This document shows positions 6,767 through 14,086 of a DNA stretch of 15,198 nt, one piece after another. Below the pieces are notes generated by a model that was given only the letters and a program-made list of their open reading frames with translations, was not told the origin of the DNA and ran no database searches. The DNA is from Planctomycetota bacterium (GTDB lineage Bacteria > Planctomycetota > Phycisphaerae > Sedimentisphaerales > Anaerobacaceae), in NCBI GenBank assembly GCA_017885385.1, contig JAFNGF010000398.1:1-15198 (forward strand), written 5' to 3'. Position 1 is the first letter of the stretch, and each line of letters starts with the position of its first letter. Position numbers and translations under genes: made by a program.

Positions 6767-7330
6767 TTAGTCCACAGGACGCCTTCCGGCGGAAGGCTCT
6801 TTTAGAAACGACAGAATTTGGAGGATTTCAGCTATCGTTTTGTCACGATTCTGGCGCGTCAGACTAAACAGCTTTACGCCCGGCATTTGCTTGACCTGCG
6901 AAATGAGGGCGCCGCCCTTTTGCGCAACGGTAGCCAATATCGACCTATCGGATGAAAAAAGTCGGCGAGCTACGGCGACAAACATCCGCGAGAGACATTC
7001 CATCTTGCCAATCTCGTCGACAACAAATAATTCGGCGTCACTTTGCTCAGAATCCAGGACCGGCACGACAGATTCCTCAAAACCCGCAACATCTACGCCA
7101 TATTTGCCGATCTTGCACCGCCCTTTAATGTCAACGTGGGCGAGGATTCCACTGGTTCCATCCAGCCGGGTCCAGCTAAAGCCTTTGCGCGAACCCGCTT
7201 CGCGAATCTCCTGCGTATAAAAGCCAGCCGCCTTTTTGCAGCTCAGAGCATCTAAGATTTGCATTAGGGCGGTTGTTTTTCCGCAGCCCGGCAGACCGGT
7301 CAACAAGATTTTGGCAGACTTCGATGACAT
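6767..7330 (-). CDS. THEP1-family nucleoside-triphosphatase
   Basis: A 187-aa P-loop NTPase of the THEP1 family (NTPase_1), whose characterised members hydrolyse various NTPs and whose cell role is unsettled. Walker A is GLPGCGKTT (12-20) and Walker B lies in LFVVDEIGKMEC (101-112), both typical. The KAAGFYTQEIRE segment (33-43) and the C-terminal LTRQNRD (157-163) also fit. Usual family length is about 180 aa. The frame extends upstream to 7432, but those codons cross a hairpin (7388-7410) and are not family-like, so MSSKSAKILL is chosen even though its ribosome site is poor. It is followed by DUF429 after 11 bp, so the pair are probably co-transcribed. No clear promoter was found. Confidence 0.88.
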   Translation of the reverse strand: MSSKSAKILLTGLPGCGKTTALMQILDALSCKKAAGFYTQEIREAGSRKGFSWTRLDGTSGILAHVDIKGRCKIGKYGVDVAGFEESVVPVLDSEQSDAELFVVDEIGKMECLSRMFVAVARRLFSSDRSILATVAQKGGALISQVKQMPGVKLFSLTRQNRDKTIAEILQILSFLKEPSAGRRPVD

Positions 7331-7387
7331 GACTGCTTTTCTTACCACAGGGCGATCAGCCCCCCTGCTCGGGGAGAGCACGCCGCT

Positions 7388-7410
7388 CAGGTCCGGCGGG
7401 TGCGGACCTG
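7388..7410. repeat. Perfect 8-bp hairpin upstream of the NTPase
   Basis: CAGGTCCG (7388-7395) and CGGACCTG (7403-7410) form a perfect stem around the 7-nt loop GCGGGTG. It lies about 60 bp before the NTPase start, inside its probable leader. It could be a leader structure or a fragment of an intergenic repeat. Confidence 0.6.
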
Positions 7411-7429
7411 CCGCCCCTGACGGAGAGAA

Positions 7430-7549
7430 CACAGAGGATGTATTTTAATTTTTTCTCTGTGCGCCTCTTCCAGCCTTCGCAGCCGCTTCCATTCTCCGTA
7501 GCAGAGCTACTGCGAAGGATGAATCGGCGGAGTAGACGTGTCCTCTGTG
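7430..7549. repeat. Composite repeat: hairpin nested between CTCTGTG units
   Basis: CACAGAG (7430-7436) is the inverse of CTCTGTG at 7455-7461, and a further direct CTCTGTG copy lies at 7543-7549. Between the last two sits an independent palindrome: CCTTCGCAG (7474-7482) pairs with CTGCGAAGG (7510-7518), with an inner GTAGC/GCTAC stem at 7498-7510. The arrangement looks like one mobile palindrome inserted into another repeat. No gene was found in the 250 bp from 7331 to 7581. Confidence 0.65.
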
Positions 7550-7581
7550 GCTTATTTCCTGAACACTAAATTAACAGCCCG

Positions 7582-9732
7582 TTAAAAGCTATTATCTTCC
7601 AGCCAATGCAACGCCATAACCGCAAAGTCTGCGAAATCAACTTTGCAGTCGCCGTTGATGTCGCCAGCGATGATGGTTTCACAAACCGGCTCGCCGAAGT
7701 ACGACTTGCTCGCCTCTCCTGTGCCGCCGTAGGCCCCCATGTTGATACGCCCGCCATTTGGAAAAGGCTCATAACCGATGGGACTCATGGGATCGCCGGC
7801 ATCGATACATGGGCTTGTGACATCATCCTTGACCCAGCTTTGAGTCTCCGCGTCCCATCTGCCGGCCTGAGATTTCAGGTGGTAGTCGCCGTCAATCCAA
7901 ATACCGTTTACATCGTTTGGCTCCACAATCTGATTTGGATCATTTTGGCTAACCCAACGGCCCGGATCGGAAAACGAGGGGTCGGCATCGATGTTGCCTT
8001 CGCCCGGCCAGCGGCCCTGAATGTCACTGTACGTAATGTTGACGGTTGAGCCATCTGCGTTGAATATCTGTCCGCCGCCGTTCCAGAGAATACAATTGAC
8101 CGCCCGCAGATTGCTCGGCTGCGTCGGCCCACACGAATCACAAGATAGAGCGTCCCCCTTTGCCGCCGAATTTCCTGCAAACGTACAGTTGGTCAACGTC
8201 TGCTCGGACCCACAGTAGTAAATGCCGCCACCGCCTTCGGTGGCCGAATTGCCCGTGAAAGCGCAGGCGATGACGGCTGTTTTCCTGTTCCAGGCACTAT
8301 ACATGCCGCCGCCCTGGTACGCCGAATTGGCGGTGAAGGTGCAGCTGCTTATCACGGTCCTGCCGTTCGGGTCGTTGTACGATGCGCCGCCGTTGTACAT
8401 CCCGCCACCGGAGCTTGCTTTATTGTCACTAAACGTACAATCCTTCAATGTCACGCTACTGCGGAAATCGGTCCATATCCCGCCGCCCTCGGTGGCTGTG
8501 TTACCCTTGAACGTGCAACCAACCAACGTAGGGCTTCCACCAGTCAGCATCCCACCACCGAAGTTCGAGGCCGAATTACCGATAAATGTACATCTCAGCA
8601 GCATGGGCCGGCTCTCGCCGTTGCTTATCGCGCCGCCGCATTCCGCCTTGTTTCCGCTGAACGTGCAATGGGTGAGGCTCATGTTGCTGCCTTCGTCGTT
8701 CGCTATTGCGCCACCGGCAGAGTACTCCGCTGAGTTTTCGATGAACGAACAATCCGTAAGCGTCGGGTTGCTTCTGATGTTAGCCATCCCGGCGCCGTAG
8801 TATTCAGCGTCGAAACCGGTTGCCATGTTCCTTTCAAAGACGCACCCGACCAGCGTAGGATCACTGTCTATGTTGAGTATTCCTCCGCCCTGGCTGGTCG
8901 CATTGGCGCCAAATGCGATGTTCTCCACGAAACTGCACTTGTGCAGCGTAGGCCTGCTATTGAAGTTGAACATTCCGGCGCCGCCGCCGAGTCTCTCGCT
9001 GCACGTCGAGTTCAGGCGAAAGGTGCAGTCCACCACTGTCGGACTTGCTGCATTGTTGTACATTCCGCCGCCGTTGTGCTCTGGGTCGGCAGAATCTTCG
9101 TCACACCCGTCGGACAGGGTTGCCGGGCTGTGGTCGATACACACGGCATCTGTGTCTGGCGCTGGACTTTCACGTTCCCCGTACCAGGCAGAAACATTCC
9201 CATGGCCGGCCATAACCGCAAAGCCATCCAGCACAGCCGTTTGGTCGGTACCACTGCCGTTTACTACTGTGTAGCAGTTGTCCTTCCGACTGGGCCCGCG
9301 AACGAGATCATCAATTGTCTGCCACTGCCAATTCTCAAGCTCAGGATCATCGGCATTCAGATCGCCGCTCAAGACCGTCTCATATCGAACGATGTCCCTG
9401 GCGTCAGGGTCAGGCTCATCGAAGCCCGCGTAACCGCCCTTGATACTCACCCCATTTACCAGATGGAACGCACTTTCCCGGTCGCCCGTGGTTTGGCTTG
9501 CTCCCTGGTCGGGCTTATAGATGCCTTGAGCCACGCGGATTTCTACCGGCTTTTCGGCAGAATTGGCATCGGCTAAAGCGTCCTGAAGATACTTGTAGGC
9601 ATTCTCCCAGCTTGTGCCGTCATTTGCCCTTGTGGCGTCGTCATCCACGTAGATGACTTTTGCTGAACCTGAACAGACCGACATCAGTACCACGAGCAAG
9701 AGTACGCCTGCGTGCTTTAGCTCCATGGTCAT
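7582..9732 (-). CDS. Secreted parallel beta-helix protein with PMP-like repeats and dockerin-like tail
   Basis: A 716-aa exported protein. A signal peptide (hydrophobic residues 8-20, cut near SGSA) is followed by the planctomycete-typical opening YVDDDATRANDGTSW...AYKYLQDALADA (28-56). About eleven repeats of 24-33 residues fill 221-525, each pairing a GGG-hydrophobic-N element with C-T-F-x-x-N (for example GGGMYN and CTFSGNKA). They resemble the GGAI/FxxN repeats of chlamydial polymorphic membrane proteins and form a right-handed beta-helix. Residues about 577-675 form a module shared with the upstream gene. One dockerin-like EF-hand (GDINGDCKVDFADF, 690-703) closes the protein. The start is ambiguous between ATG 9732 and ATG 9726; AAGGA overlapping the upstream stop serves either. 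Likely surface or matrix protein; a ligand or enzymatic activity cannot be assigned. Confidence 0.87.
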   Translation of the reverse strand: MTMELKHAGVLLLVVLMSVCSGSAKVIYVDDDATRANDGTSWENAYKYLQDALADANSAEKPVEIRVAQGIYKPDQGASQTTGDRESAFHLVNGVSIKGGYAGFDEPDPDARDIVRYETVLSGDLNADDPELENWQWQTIDDLVRGPSRKDNCYTVVNGSGTDQTAVLDGFAVMAGHGNVSAWYGERESPAPDTDAVCIDHSPATLSDGCDEDSADPEHNGGGMYNNAASPTVVDCTFRLNSTCSERLGGGAGMFNFNSRPTLHKCSFVENIAFGANATSQGGGILNIDSDPTLVGCVFERNMATGFDAEYYGAGMANIRSNPTLTDCSFIENSAEYSAGGAIANDEGSNMSLTHCTFSGNKAECGGAISNGESRPMLLRCTFIGNSASNFGGGMLTGGSPTLVGCTFKGNTATEGGGIWTDFRSSVTLKDCTFSDNKASSGGGMYNGGASYNDPNGRTVISSCTFTANSAYQGGGMYSAWNRKTAVIACAFTGNSATEGGGGIYYCGSEQTLTNCTFAGNSAAKGDALSCDSCGPTQPSNLRAVNCILWNGGGQIFNADGSTVNITYSDIQGRWPGEGNIDADPSFSDPGRWVSQNDPNQIVEPNDVNGIWIDGDYHLKSQAGRWDAETQSWVKDDVTSPCIDAGDPMSPIGYEPFPNGGRINMGAYGGTGEASKSYFGEPVCETIIAGDINGDCKVDFADFAVMALHWLEDNSF

Positions 9733-9739
9733 TTCGTCC

Positions 9740-11791
9740 TTATCTATACCAGTCGATCCACGAGATTCTACATTCCACTTTGAGCAATTCTATGGCCGGC
9801 GGCAAGAATGTAACGTGAACTTCGTCGCCGACCACATCGAACTTGAAATATGTGCCCGTCTGAACTTTCGAGGGGCCTTGCCACTCCACGGAACTGTTAT
9901 CCCTGGTGAAGTAGTCCAGCTCAGCACCTTTGAACGGCTCGCCCGTCAACATCACGCAAGGGGCGGCAAACGTGAAATTCTCAAGCATCGGCGGCATACC
10001 CGGCGACGTCCGGATTGCCAGAATCAATGTCTCCGGAAGGTCATCGGCTCTTGCTCTCATCGTGACCGATGCAATGTCTCCCACAATATGATAGCCAGGC
10101 AAATTCGGGTCATAGCCTGTATACTGCGGCGACCATTTTGCCTTATCACCGAGGATTATTTGGAACGGCTCTTGCCCAGACCCGACATCGGTACGCCAGC
10201 TTGCAGCTAACTTCGCAAAATCGCGGAAGTTTACCAGACCATCGTGGTTCAGGTCTTCCGCAAGAAGCACGCCCTGGGCTAACCACATACCCGCCAGCGC
10301 AAGCAAGTCGTTTGCATCGACTGTATCGTTGTGGTCAAGGTCGGCAATATCGCCCACAACCGACAAAGACATACTGGCTTGTGGCGTGCCGCCATAAGCG
10401 CCCATATTCATGCGTTTTCCGTGCGGCCACAGTTCCGCAGCCCAGTCTGAGCTGGGGTCGCCGCTGTCAATGCAAGGGCTGGAAACGTTGTCTTCTATCC
10501 AGCTTTCGCTTTTCGGGTCCCATCTTCCAGCCTGCGATTTGAGGTGATAGTCACGATTGGCCGGGTCGGCGAATCGGGGGTCGATATTAATATTACCCTG
10601 GCCCCATGCGACGGTGGAATAAGTTCCGGACGCAGATATGCTGTTGCGCCCGCCCTTAATGTCGCAGTAACTGACCGTTACGTGAGACCCGCGGTCTTTG
10701 GCCTGTGTATTTGGACTGTCTTCCATCTGGATAGATGGCGAACAATCCCAAATGATACAGTTAATTACCGTGGCCGTTCCGCCGCCCGGAGTCAGGTAAT
10801 ACGGAAAACCCGCCCTGCCCAGGTCAAAACAGTGAATGCCCTTCGTGCAATTGACAATCGTGTTGTTCACCAGTATGGCCGTGCACGCGTTTTCCACCGC
10901 GATGCCGCCGTTAGGACAGTTGGAGATGACGTTGTTAGTCACGATGGGAGTGCACTTGTCTCGCAGAACGATGCCGTGGTCGGAGGAACTTCCTTTGATG
11001 ACATTTTCGGTGATGATTGCCGAACACTTCGTCGGGTGGATCCTGTCATCCTCACAGGGCATATCAAACAGGTTGCGCCGCACGAGGGGCGGAGGTGTGC
11101 TCTCCCCATATAGGTCAACATCGTCGTTGTCGCCGGTCTTGCCCACAAAGTAGCAGTCCTCCACCAGAACGTAGGAGTATCTGGTGTGTATGCCCTGTCC
11201 GATTGAGAGAAACCGGCAGGACCGGAAATTCGCTGATGCATTTCCGGGGTGATTCGGGTCATCCGAAAAAATGGCTATGGCATCTCCTTCCCCCCCCGCA
11301 GAGGGCAAATTCTGAAAAACGCACTTTTCGAAATCAACGTGAGACGCCACGAGGACGACCGCTTCGTGGTACTGGTACCTCTTCGGCCCCGGATTATAGT
11401 AGTCTTTGTGGTCGCCAGCGCAGTTGGCATACTCGAAAATACAGTTCGTCAGGCGGCTGTCTGCCGCCTCAACAAACATAATCTGCTTCCACTTTATGCC
11501 GGCGCCGTATCGCGTGAAGCGAATTGGCGCCTCTTCGGTCCCCTCAGCCAGGAGCTGTCCGGAGATGACAATCGCCACAGCGTTCTTCATCGATACTACC
11601 GTGCCAGGTTCAATACTCAATACTATGCCGCTCGGTACAGAAACAGTATCTTCAAGAACTACGACTCCGGACCACGTGGTATCCTCGGTCAGCTCCGTGC
11701 CAACAACGACCTGGGGTGATAGTGTGCACAGAAGTGCCAGGAAACATAATGATACTCTCAAAACCAACAACGGGCCAATTTGGCGTTGCAT
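9740..11791 (-). CDS. Secreted NosD-like beta-helix protein with two-repeat dockerin domain
   Basis: A 683-aa exported protein. The signal peptide covers residues 1-31 (MQRQIG then LLVLRVSLCFLALLC). A right-handed beta-helix follows (about 40-400) with repeats such as IVTNNVISNCPNGGIAVENAC and ILVNNTIVNCTKGIH, as in NosD/polysaccharide-lyase-like folds. A shared module (about 398-473) contains DYHLKSQAGRWD and MNMGAYGGT. A full dockerin-type pair follows: DLDHNDTVDANDLLAL (484-499) and DLNHDGLVNFRDFAKL (513-528). A C-terminal domain of about 150 residues was not recognised. The open frame starts at 12040, but that would overlap polX and lack a signal peptide at the N-terminus; AAGGAGG 6 nt before 11791 decides the start. 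The downstream beta-helix gene follows by 7 bp. Confidence 0.88.
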   Translation of the reverse strand: MQRQIGPLLVLRVSLCFLALLCTLSPQVVVGTELTEDTTWSGVVVLEDTVSVPSGIVLSIEPGTVVSMKNAVAIVISGQLLAEGTEEAPIRFTRYGAGIKWKQIMFVEAADSRLTNCIFEYANCAGDHKDYYNPGPKRYQYHEAVVLVASHVDFEKCVFQNLPSAGGEGDAIAIFSDDPNHPGNASANFRSCRFLSIGQGIHTRYSYVLVEDCYFVGKTGDNDDVDLYGESTPPPLVRRNLFDMPCEDDRIHPTKCSAIITENVIKGSSSDHGIVLRDKCTPIVTNNVISNCPNGGIAVENACTAILVNNTIVNCTKGIHCFDLGRAGFPYYLTPGGGTATVINCIIWDCSPSIQMEDSPNTQAKDRGSHVTVSYCDIKGGRNSISASGTYSTVAWGQGNINIDPRFADPANRDYHLKSQAGRWDPKSESWIEDNVSSPCIDSGDPSSDWAAELWPHGKRMNMGAYGGTPQASMSLSVVGDIADLDHNDTVDANDLLALAGMWLAQGVLLAEDLNHDGLVNFRDFAKLAASWRTDVGSGQEPFQIILGDKAKWSPQYTGYDPNLPGYHIVGDIASVTMRARADDLPETLILAIRTSPGMPPMLENFTFAAPCVMLTGEPFKGAELDYFTRDNSSVEWQGPSKVQTGTYFKFDVVGDEVHVTFLPPAIELLKVECRISWIDWYR

Positions 11792-11797
11792 TGTTAC

Positions 11798-11804
11798 CCT
11801 CCTT
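11798..11804 (-). promoter_or_regulatory. Consensus Shine-Dalgarno deciding the 11791 start
   Basis: AAGGAGG on the minus strand lies 6 nt before the ATG at 11791, directly in front of the signal peptide. It excludes the 83-codon longer open frame. Confidence 0.85.
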
Positions 11805-11833
11805 AAAACAAACAAGACCATATCACTGATAAT

Positions 11834-11862
11834 ATTATGCCATAATAGGGTCGATTCGTCCA
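11834..11862 (-). promoter_or_regulatory. Candidate promoter of the two beta-helix genes
   Basis: On the minus strand TGGACG (11857-11862) is followed after 17 bp by CATAAT (11834-11839). The -10 box is one base off consensus and the -35 box two. The predicted start near 11827 gives a leader of about 35 nt ending in the strong ribosome site. A second TATTAT-like stretch next to it makes the exact -10 uncertain. Confidence 0.45.
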
Positions 11863-11915
11863 GAAGATTCTTCGCGGCACTTTGGTCTGGGTGCGGGCAA
11901 ACGGCAGGAATGAAA

Positions 11916-11957
11916 CCGGCAATGAATCCGCCGTACGCCTGGCGGACAAATTGCCGG
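11916..11957 (-). terminator. Long hairpin just after polX, possible terminator
   Basis: CCGGCAAT (11916-11923) pairs perfectly with ATTGCCGG (11950-11957). After a 3x3 internal loop TCCGCC (11927-11932) pairs with GGCGGA (11941-11946) around an 8-nt loop. It begins 18 bp past the polX stop codon. No U-run follows, only TTTCATT, so it may be a REP-like mRNA-end element and not an intrinsic terminator. Confidence 0.45.
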
Positions 11958-11975
11958 GCCAAATAATCGGGCGGG

Positions 11976-13706
11976 CTATTTGGGTCTCTTGGCTTTGGCC
12001 CAAGCTTTGATTTTGGCAAGTGAAAGCGTATTGAGGACATCCGCTTTTGTCACCCAGCCGCGAGCGGCGGTGGCAACGCCAAAACCCATCAAACCCAGGC
12101 CTTCAACGCTGTGAGCATCGGTTCCGATGGCCAGCTTCACGCCGGCCTCGATGGCCATTTTGCAGTGCACGTCCTTCAGGTCCAAACGATATGGGTGAGC
12201 GTTTACTTCCAGAGCGGTGTGCGTTTCGGCGGCGTGCTTAATCACCGCGGTAATGTCGATATCCATCGGCTCACGCTGGCCAATTAGCCTGGCGGTAGGA
12301 TGAGCGATGCAGTTGACATAAGGGTTGTCCATCGCTCTGAGCGTGCGAGTTGTTACCTTTTCACGAGCGCTGCCCATGCCCGAATGTATCGAAGCTATCA
12401 CAAAATCCAGGTCGGCCAGCAGCTTGTCGTCGAAATCCAGAGAGCTGTCGGCCAGGATGTCCACTTCTGCTCCTGCCAGGATGGTTATGCCCCTTAGCTT
12501 ATCGTTGAGCTTGTGGATTTGCTTTATCCGCTCGGCCAGCTCTTTAGCCGACAGGCCGTTGGCAATAGCCGACGATTTTGAGTGGTCGGTGACGCAGATG
12601 AATTTATAGCCCAATTTCTTTGCCGCCTCAGCCATCTCAGCGATGCTTGCCCTGCCGTCGGATGCGTCGGTATGAACGTGGAAGTCGCCCTTAATGTCAC
12701 CAAGCTCGATTAGCTCGGGCAAGGAATGTGACTTTGCGGCTTCGACTTCGCCGCGATCCTCCCGCAAAAGCGGATTGATGTAATCCAGGCCGAGCTTGGT
12801 GTAGATTTCCTCTTCGACTGGGCCGGCAATCATTTTATCGCCCTGGAACAGTCCGTATTCGTTCAGCTTCCACTTGGCCTTGACGGCGATTTCTCGTATG
12901 CGCACATTGTGCTGCTTTGAGCCGGTAAAATATTGTGCCGCAGCGCCGAAGCTCTCGCCGGGCACTACACGAACGTCAACGTGCACGGGCGTGGTTTGCG
13001 TCCGGATTATCACTGAGCCTTTTGTTGGGCCGGCTGCGAGAACTTCCTGGACGAAGTCCGCACTGGTAAATGCCTTAACGATTTGTTCGCCCTTTTCGGC
13101 GGCGACCAGGATGTCAACGTCGCCGATAGTCTCAACTCGACGCCGAAGCGAGCCGACGGGCTGGATTTTTTCTATCCCGGCTGTATTTTGAAGAAACGCA
13201 CAAACCAGCTCTGCCGCCTCCATTGCCTGGTCGAGGCGGATTCGGCCTGTTGATTTCTCCAGAAATTCAATGCCCCTTTGTATGGCCGCGGCTTTTTTCT
13301 CGCCGAAGCCCGGCAGCTGAGCGACGGAACCGTCCGCCAGCGCCTTTTTAAGGTCAGCAATGGTCGTGACATTCAGCCTTTCGTAGACGGCTTTCGCACC
13401 TTTCGGCCCCACGCCCGGTATGGTAAGCAGCTCCAGCAACGTGGGCGGGATTTTGCTGAGCAATTGCTTATGGGCGGTAATCGTGCCGGTCTTTACAAAT
13501 TCTTCGATCTTGGCCAGGCTTGATTTTCCGATTCCCGGCGTTTCGGCCAGCTTGCCGGTTGCCAGCATCGTCTCGACCTCGGCGGGCATATCGCCGATGA
13601 TGCGCCCTACCTTGCGATATGTGTTGATGCGGAATTTGTCTTCGCCGAGTATCTCCATAATGTCGGCCATCTGGTCAAAAAGCTCGCTAAGGACGGCGTT
13701 TTTCAT
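11976..13706 (-). CDS. polX: Bacterial family X DNA polymerase with PHP domain
   Basis: This 576-aa protein has the full bacterial PolX layout. An N-terminal helix-hairpin-helix region carries TPGIGKSS (56-63), IPGVGPKGA (96-104) and LPGFGEKKA (131-139). The nucleotidyltransferase palm has GSLRRR...GDVDIL, with catalytic Asp196 and Asp198, and the third aspartate in VHVDVR (Asp244). A PHP domain from about 340 shows HVHTDASDG, TDHSKSS, GAEVDI, IASIHSG, IAHPTAR, EVNAHP and GTDAHS, so its metal ligands look intact. Characterised relatives fill short gaps in base-excision repair and have 3'-5' exonuclease or AP-endonuclease activity from PHP. The N-terminus fits the family at MKNAVLSELF. There is no Shine-Dalgarno; TATAAT lies only 7 nt before the ATG. 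The gene ends with TAG, showing that amber is an ordinary stop here. Confidence 0.96.
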   Translation of the reverse strand: MKNAVLSELFDQMADIMEILGEDKFRINTYRKVGRIIGDMPAEVETMLATGKLAETPGIGKSSLAKIEEFVKTGTITAHKQLLSKIPPTLLELLTIPGVGPKGAKAVYERLNVTTIADLKKALADGSVAQLPGFGEKKAAAIQRGIEFLEKSTGRIRLDQAMEAAELVCAFLQNTAGIEKIQPVGSLRRRVETIGDVDILVAAEKGEQIVKAFTSADFVQEVLAAGPTKGSVIIRTQTTPVHVDVRVVPGESFGAAAQYFTGSKQHNVRIREIAVKAKWKLNEYGLFQGDKMIAGPVEEEIYTKLGLDYINPLLREDRGEVEAAKSHSLPELIELGDIKGDFHVHTDASDGRASIAEMAEAAKKLGYKFICVTDHSKSSAIANGLSAKELAERIKQIHKLNDKLRGITILAGAEVDILADSSLDFDDKLLADLDFVIASIHSGMGSAREKVTTRTLRAMDNPYVNCIAHPTARLIGQREPMDIDITAVIKHAAETHTALEVNAHPYRLDLKDVHCKMAIEAGVKLAIGTDAHSVEGLGLMGFGVATAARGWVTKADVLNTLSLAKIKAWAKAKRPK

Positions 13707-13713
13707 GGCATTG

Positions 13714-13719
13714 ATTATA
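13714..13719 (-). promoter_or_regulatory. Perfect -10 box immediately before polX (possible leaderless mRNA)
   Basis: TATAAT on the minus strand ends 7 nt before the polX ATG, so transcription would start at or next to the initiation codon. The -35 match is poor (TTGATT at 15 bp is the best seen). An ATGCCATGA string puts a two-codon frame across the polX start. Confidence 0.4.
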
Positions 13720-13791
13720 CCCCGCCAGCCACAAAATCAAAGGGAGAATTTCTTCCGCCTGCGACTGTTTAGCCGTCGCCGGACTTCGCGC

Positions 13792-13843
13792 GGCCATCCC
13801 CAAGCTTGTGCTCGCGAAAGCGGGCACTGCGCTTGAGGATGCC
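13792..13843. repeat. Nested hairpin with GAAA tetraloop
   Basis: TGCTCGC (13809-13815) pairs with GCGGGCA (13820-13826) around a GAAA tetraloop, with one T-G pair. CAAGC (13801-13805) pairs with GCTTG (13831-13835), and GGCCATCC pairs imperfectly with GGATGCC at the outer ends. The GCGAAAGCGGG core recalls the hairpins at 3107-3191. Confidence 0.65.
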
Positions 13844-13866
13844 ACTCCCGTCGCAGTCCAAAGATT

Positions 13867-13888
13867 GGTATGCAGAAACCTGCATACC
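13867..13888. repeat. Perfect 9-bp stem-loop
   Basis: GGTATGCAG (13867-13875) and CTGCATACC (13880-13888) pair perfectly around AAAC. It lies between the transcription starts of divergent genes and has no T-tract, so termination is unlikely. It may be a repeat copy or an operator-like dyad. Confidence 0.7.
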
Positions 13889-13912
13889 CTACGTCTATCG
13901 GGTGGCAGCCTC

Positions 13913-13983
13913 AATCCGCCCCCGCGTCTTCTTGTCGAAGACAACGGCACCAGCCATCCCTTGCGGGAGAGCGGGGGCGGATT
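13913..13983. repeat. 71-bp element with perfect 13-bp terminal inverted repeats
   Basis: AATCCGCCCCCGC (13913-13925) is perfectly inverted at 13971-13983. The 45-bp interior holds a smaller stem, GTCTTC (13926-13931) with GAAGAC (13937-13942). There is no transposase, and the size suits a palindromic repeat or a very short non-autonomous element. No convincing target-site duplication was identified. Confidence 0.7.
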
Positions 13984-14063
13984 GGGGATGGTTCTTTCCC
14001 TGGCTAAACACATACAAACTCCGGGGCTAAATGCTACGCCTGTACGTTAGACCATATTTTGGC

Positions 14064-14069
14064 TATAAT
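14064..14069 (+). promoter_or_regulatory. Perfect -10 box for the radical SAM gene
   Basis: TATAAT lies 17 bp before the ATG at 14087, so the leader would be about 11 nt and begin at the ribosome site. The -35 region is weak (TGTACG at 17 bp). GAGGT at 14076-14080 is the Shine-Dalgarno, 6 nt from the ATG. Confidence 0.45.
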
Positions 14070-14086
14070 GTGGACGAGGTTCAAGG

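Larger units (their letters stand above)
13707..14086. other. 380-bp repeat-filled divergent intergenic region
   Basis: The gap between polX and the radical SAM gene holds three unrelated palindromic elements and a promoter-like box at each end. Short open frames cross it (for example 13808-14050 on the plus strand), but they translate the palindromes, have no ribosome site and show no family resemblance. No RNA gene was recognised. Confidence 0.7.

Noticed and set aside
7331..7432. 34-codon extension of the THEP1 NTPase
   Set aside because: It reads through an 8-bp hairpin, is proline/serine-rich, and exceeds the normal family N-terminus.
7567..7585. TTAAC/GTTAA stem after the PMP-like gene as a terminator
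   Set aside because: A 5-bp AT-rich stem is too weak, and the following T-run is short.
8222..8800. 192-aa plus-strand frame rich in PPP motifs
   Set aside because: It is the antisense of the GGG-containing beta-helix repeats, which explains its periodic prolines; it has no independent evidence.
7582..9732. Beta-helix repeats as a CRISPR-like or tandem DNA repeat array
   Set aside because: The periodicity is in the protein; the DNA units vary in length and sequence and there are no conserved repeats with unique spacers.
11792..12040. Longer start for the NosD-like gene overlapping polX
   Set aside because: It would bury the signal peptide 83 residues inside the protein and ignore the consensus ribosome site at 11798-11804.
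13808..14050. Small plus-strand frame in the divergent gap
   Set aside because: It translates three palindromic elements, has no ribosome site and resembles no family.
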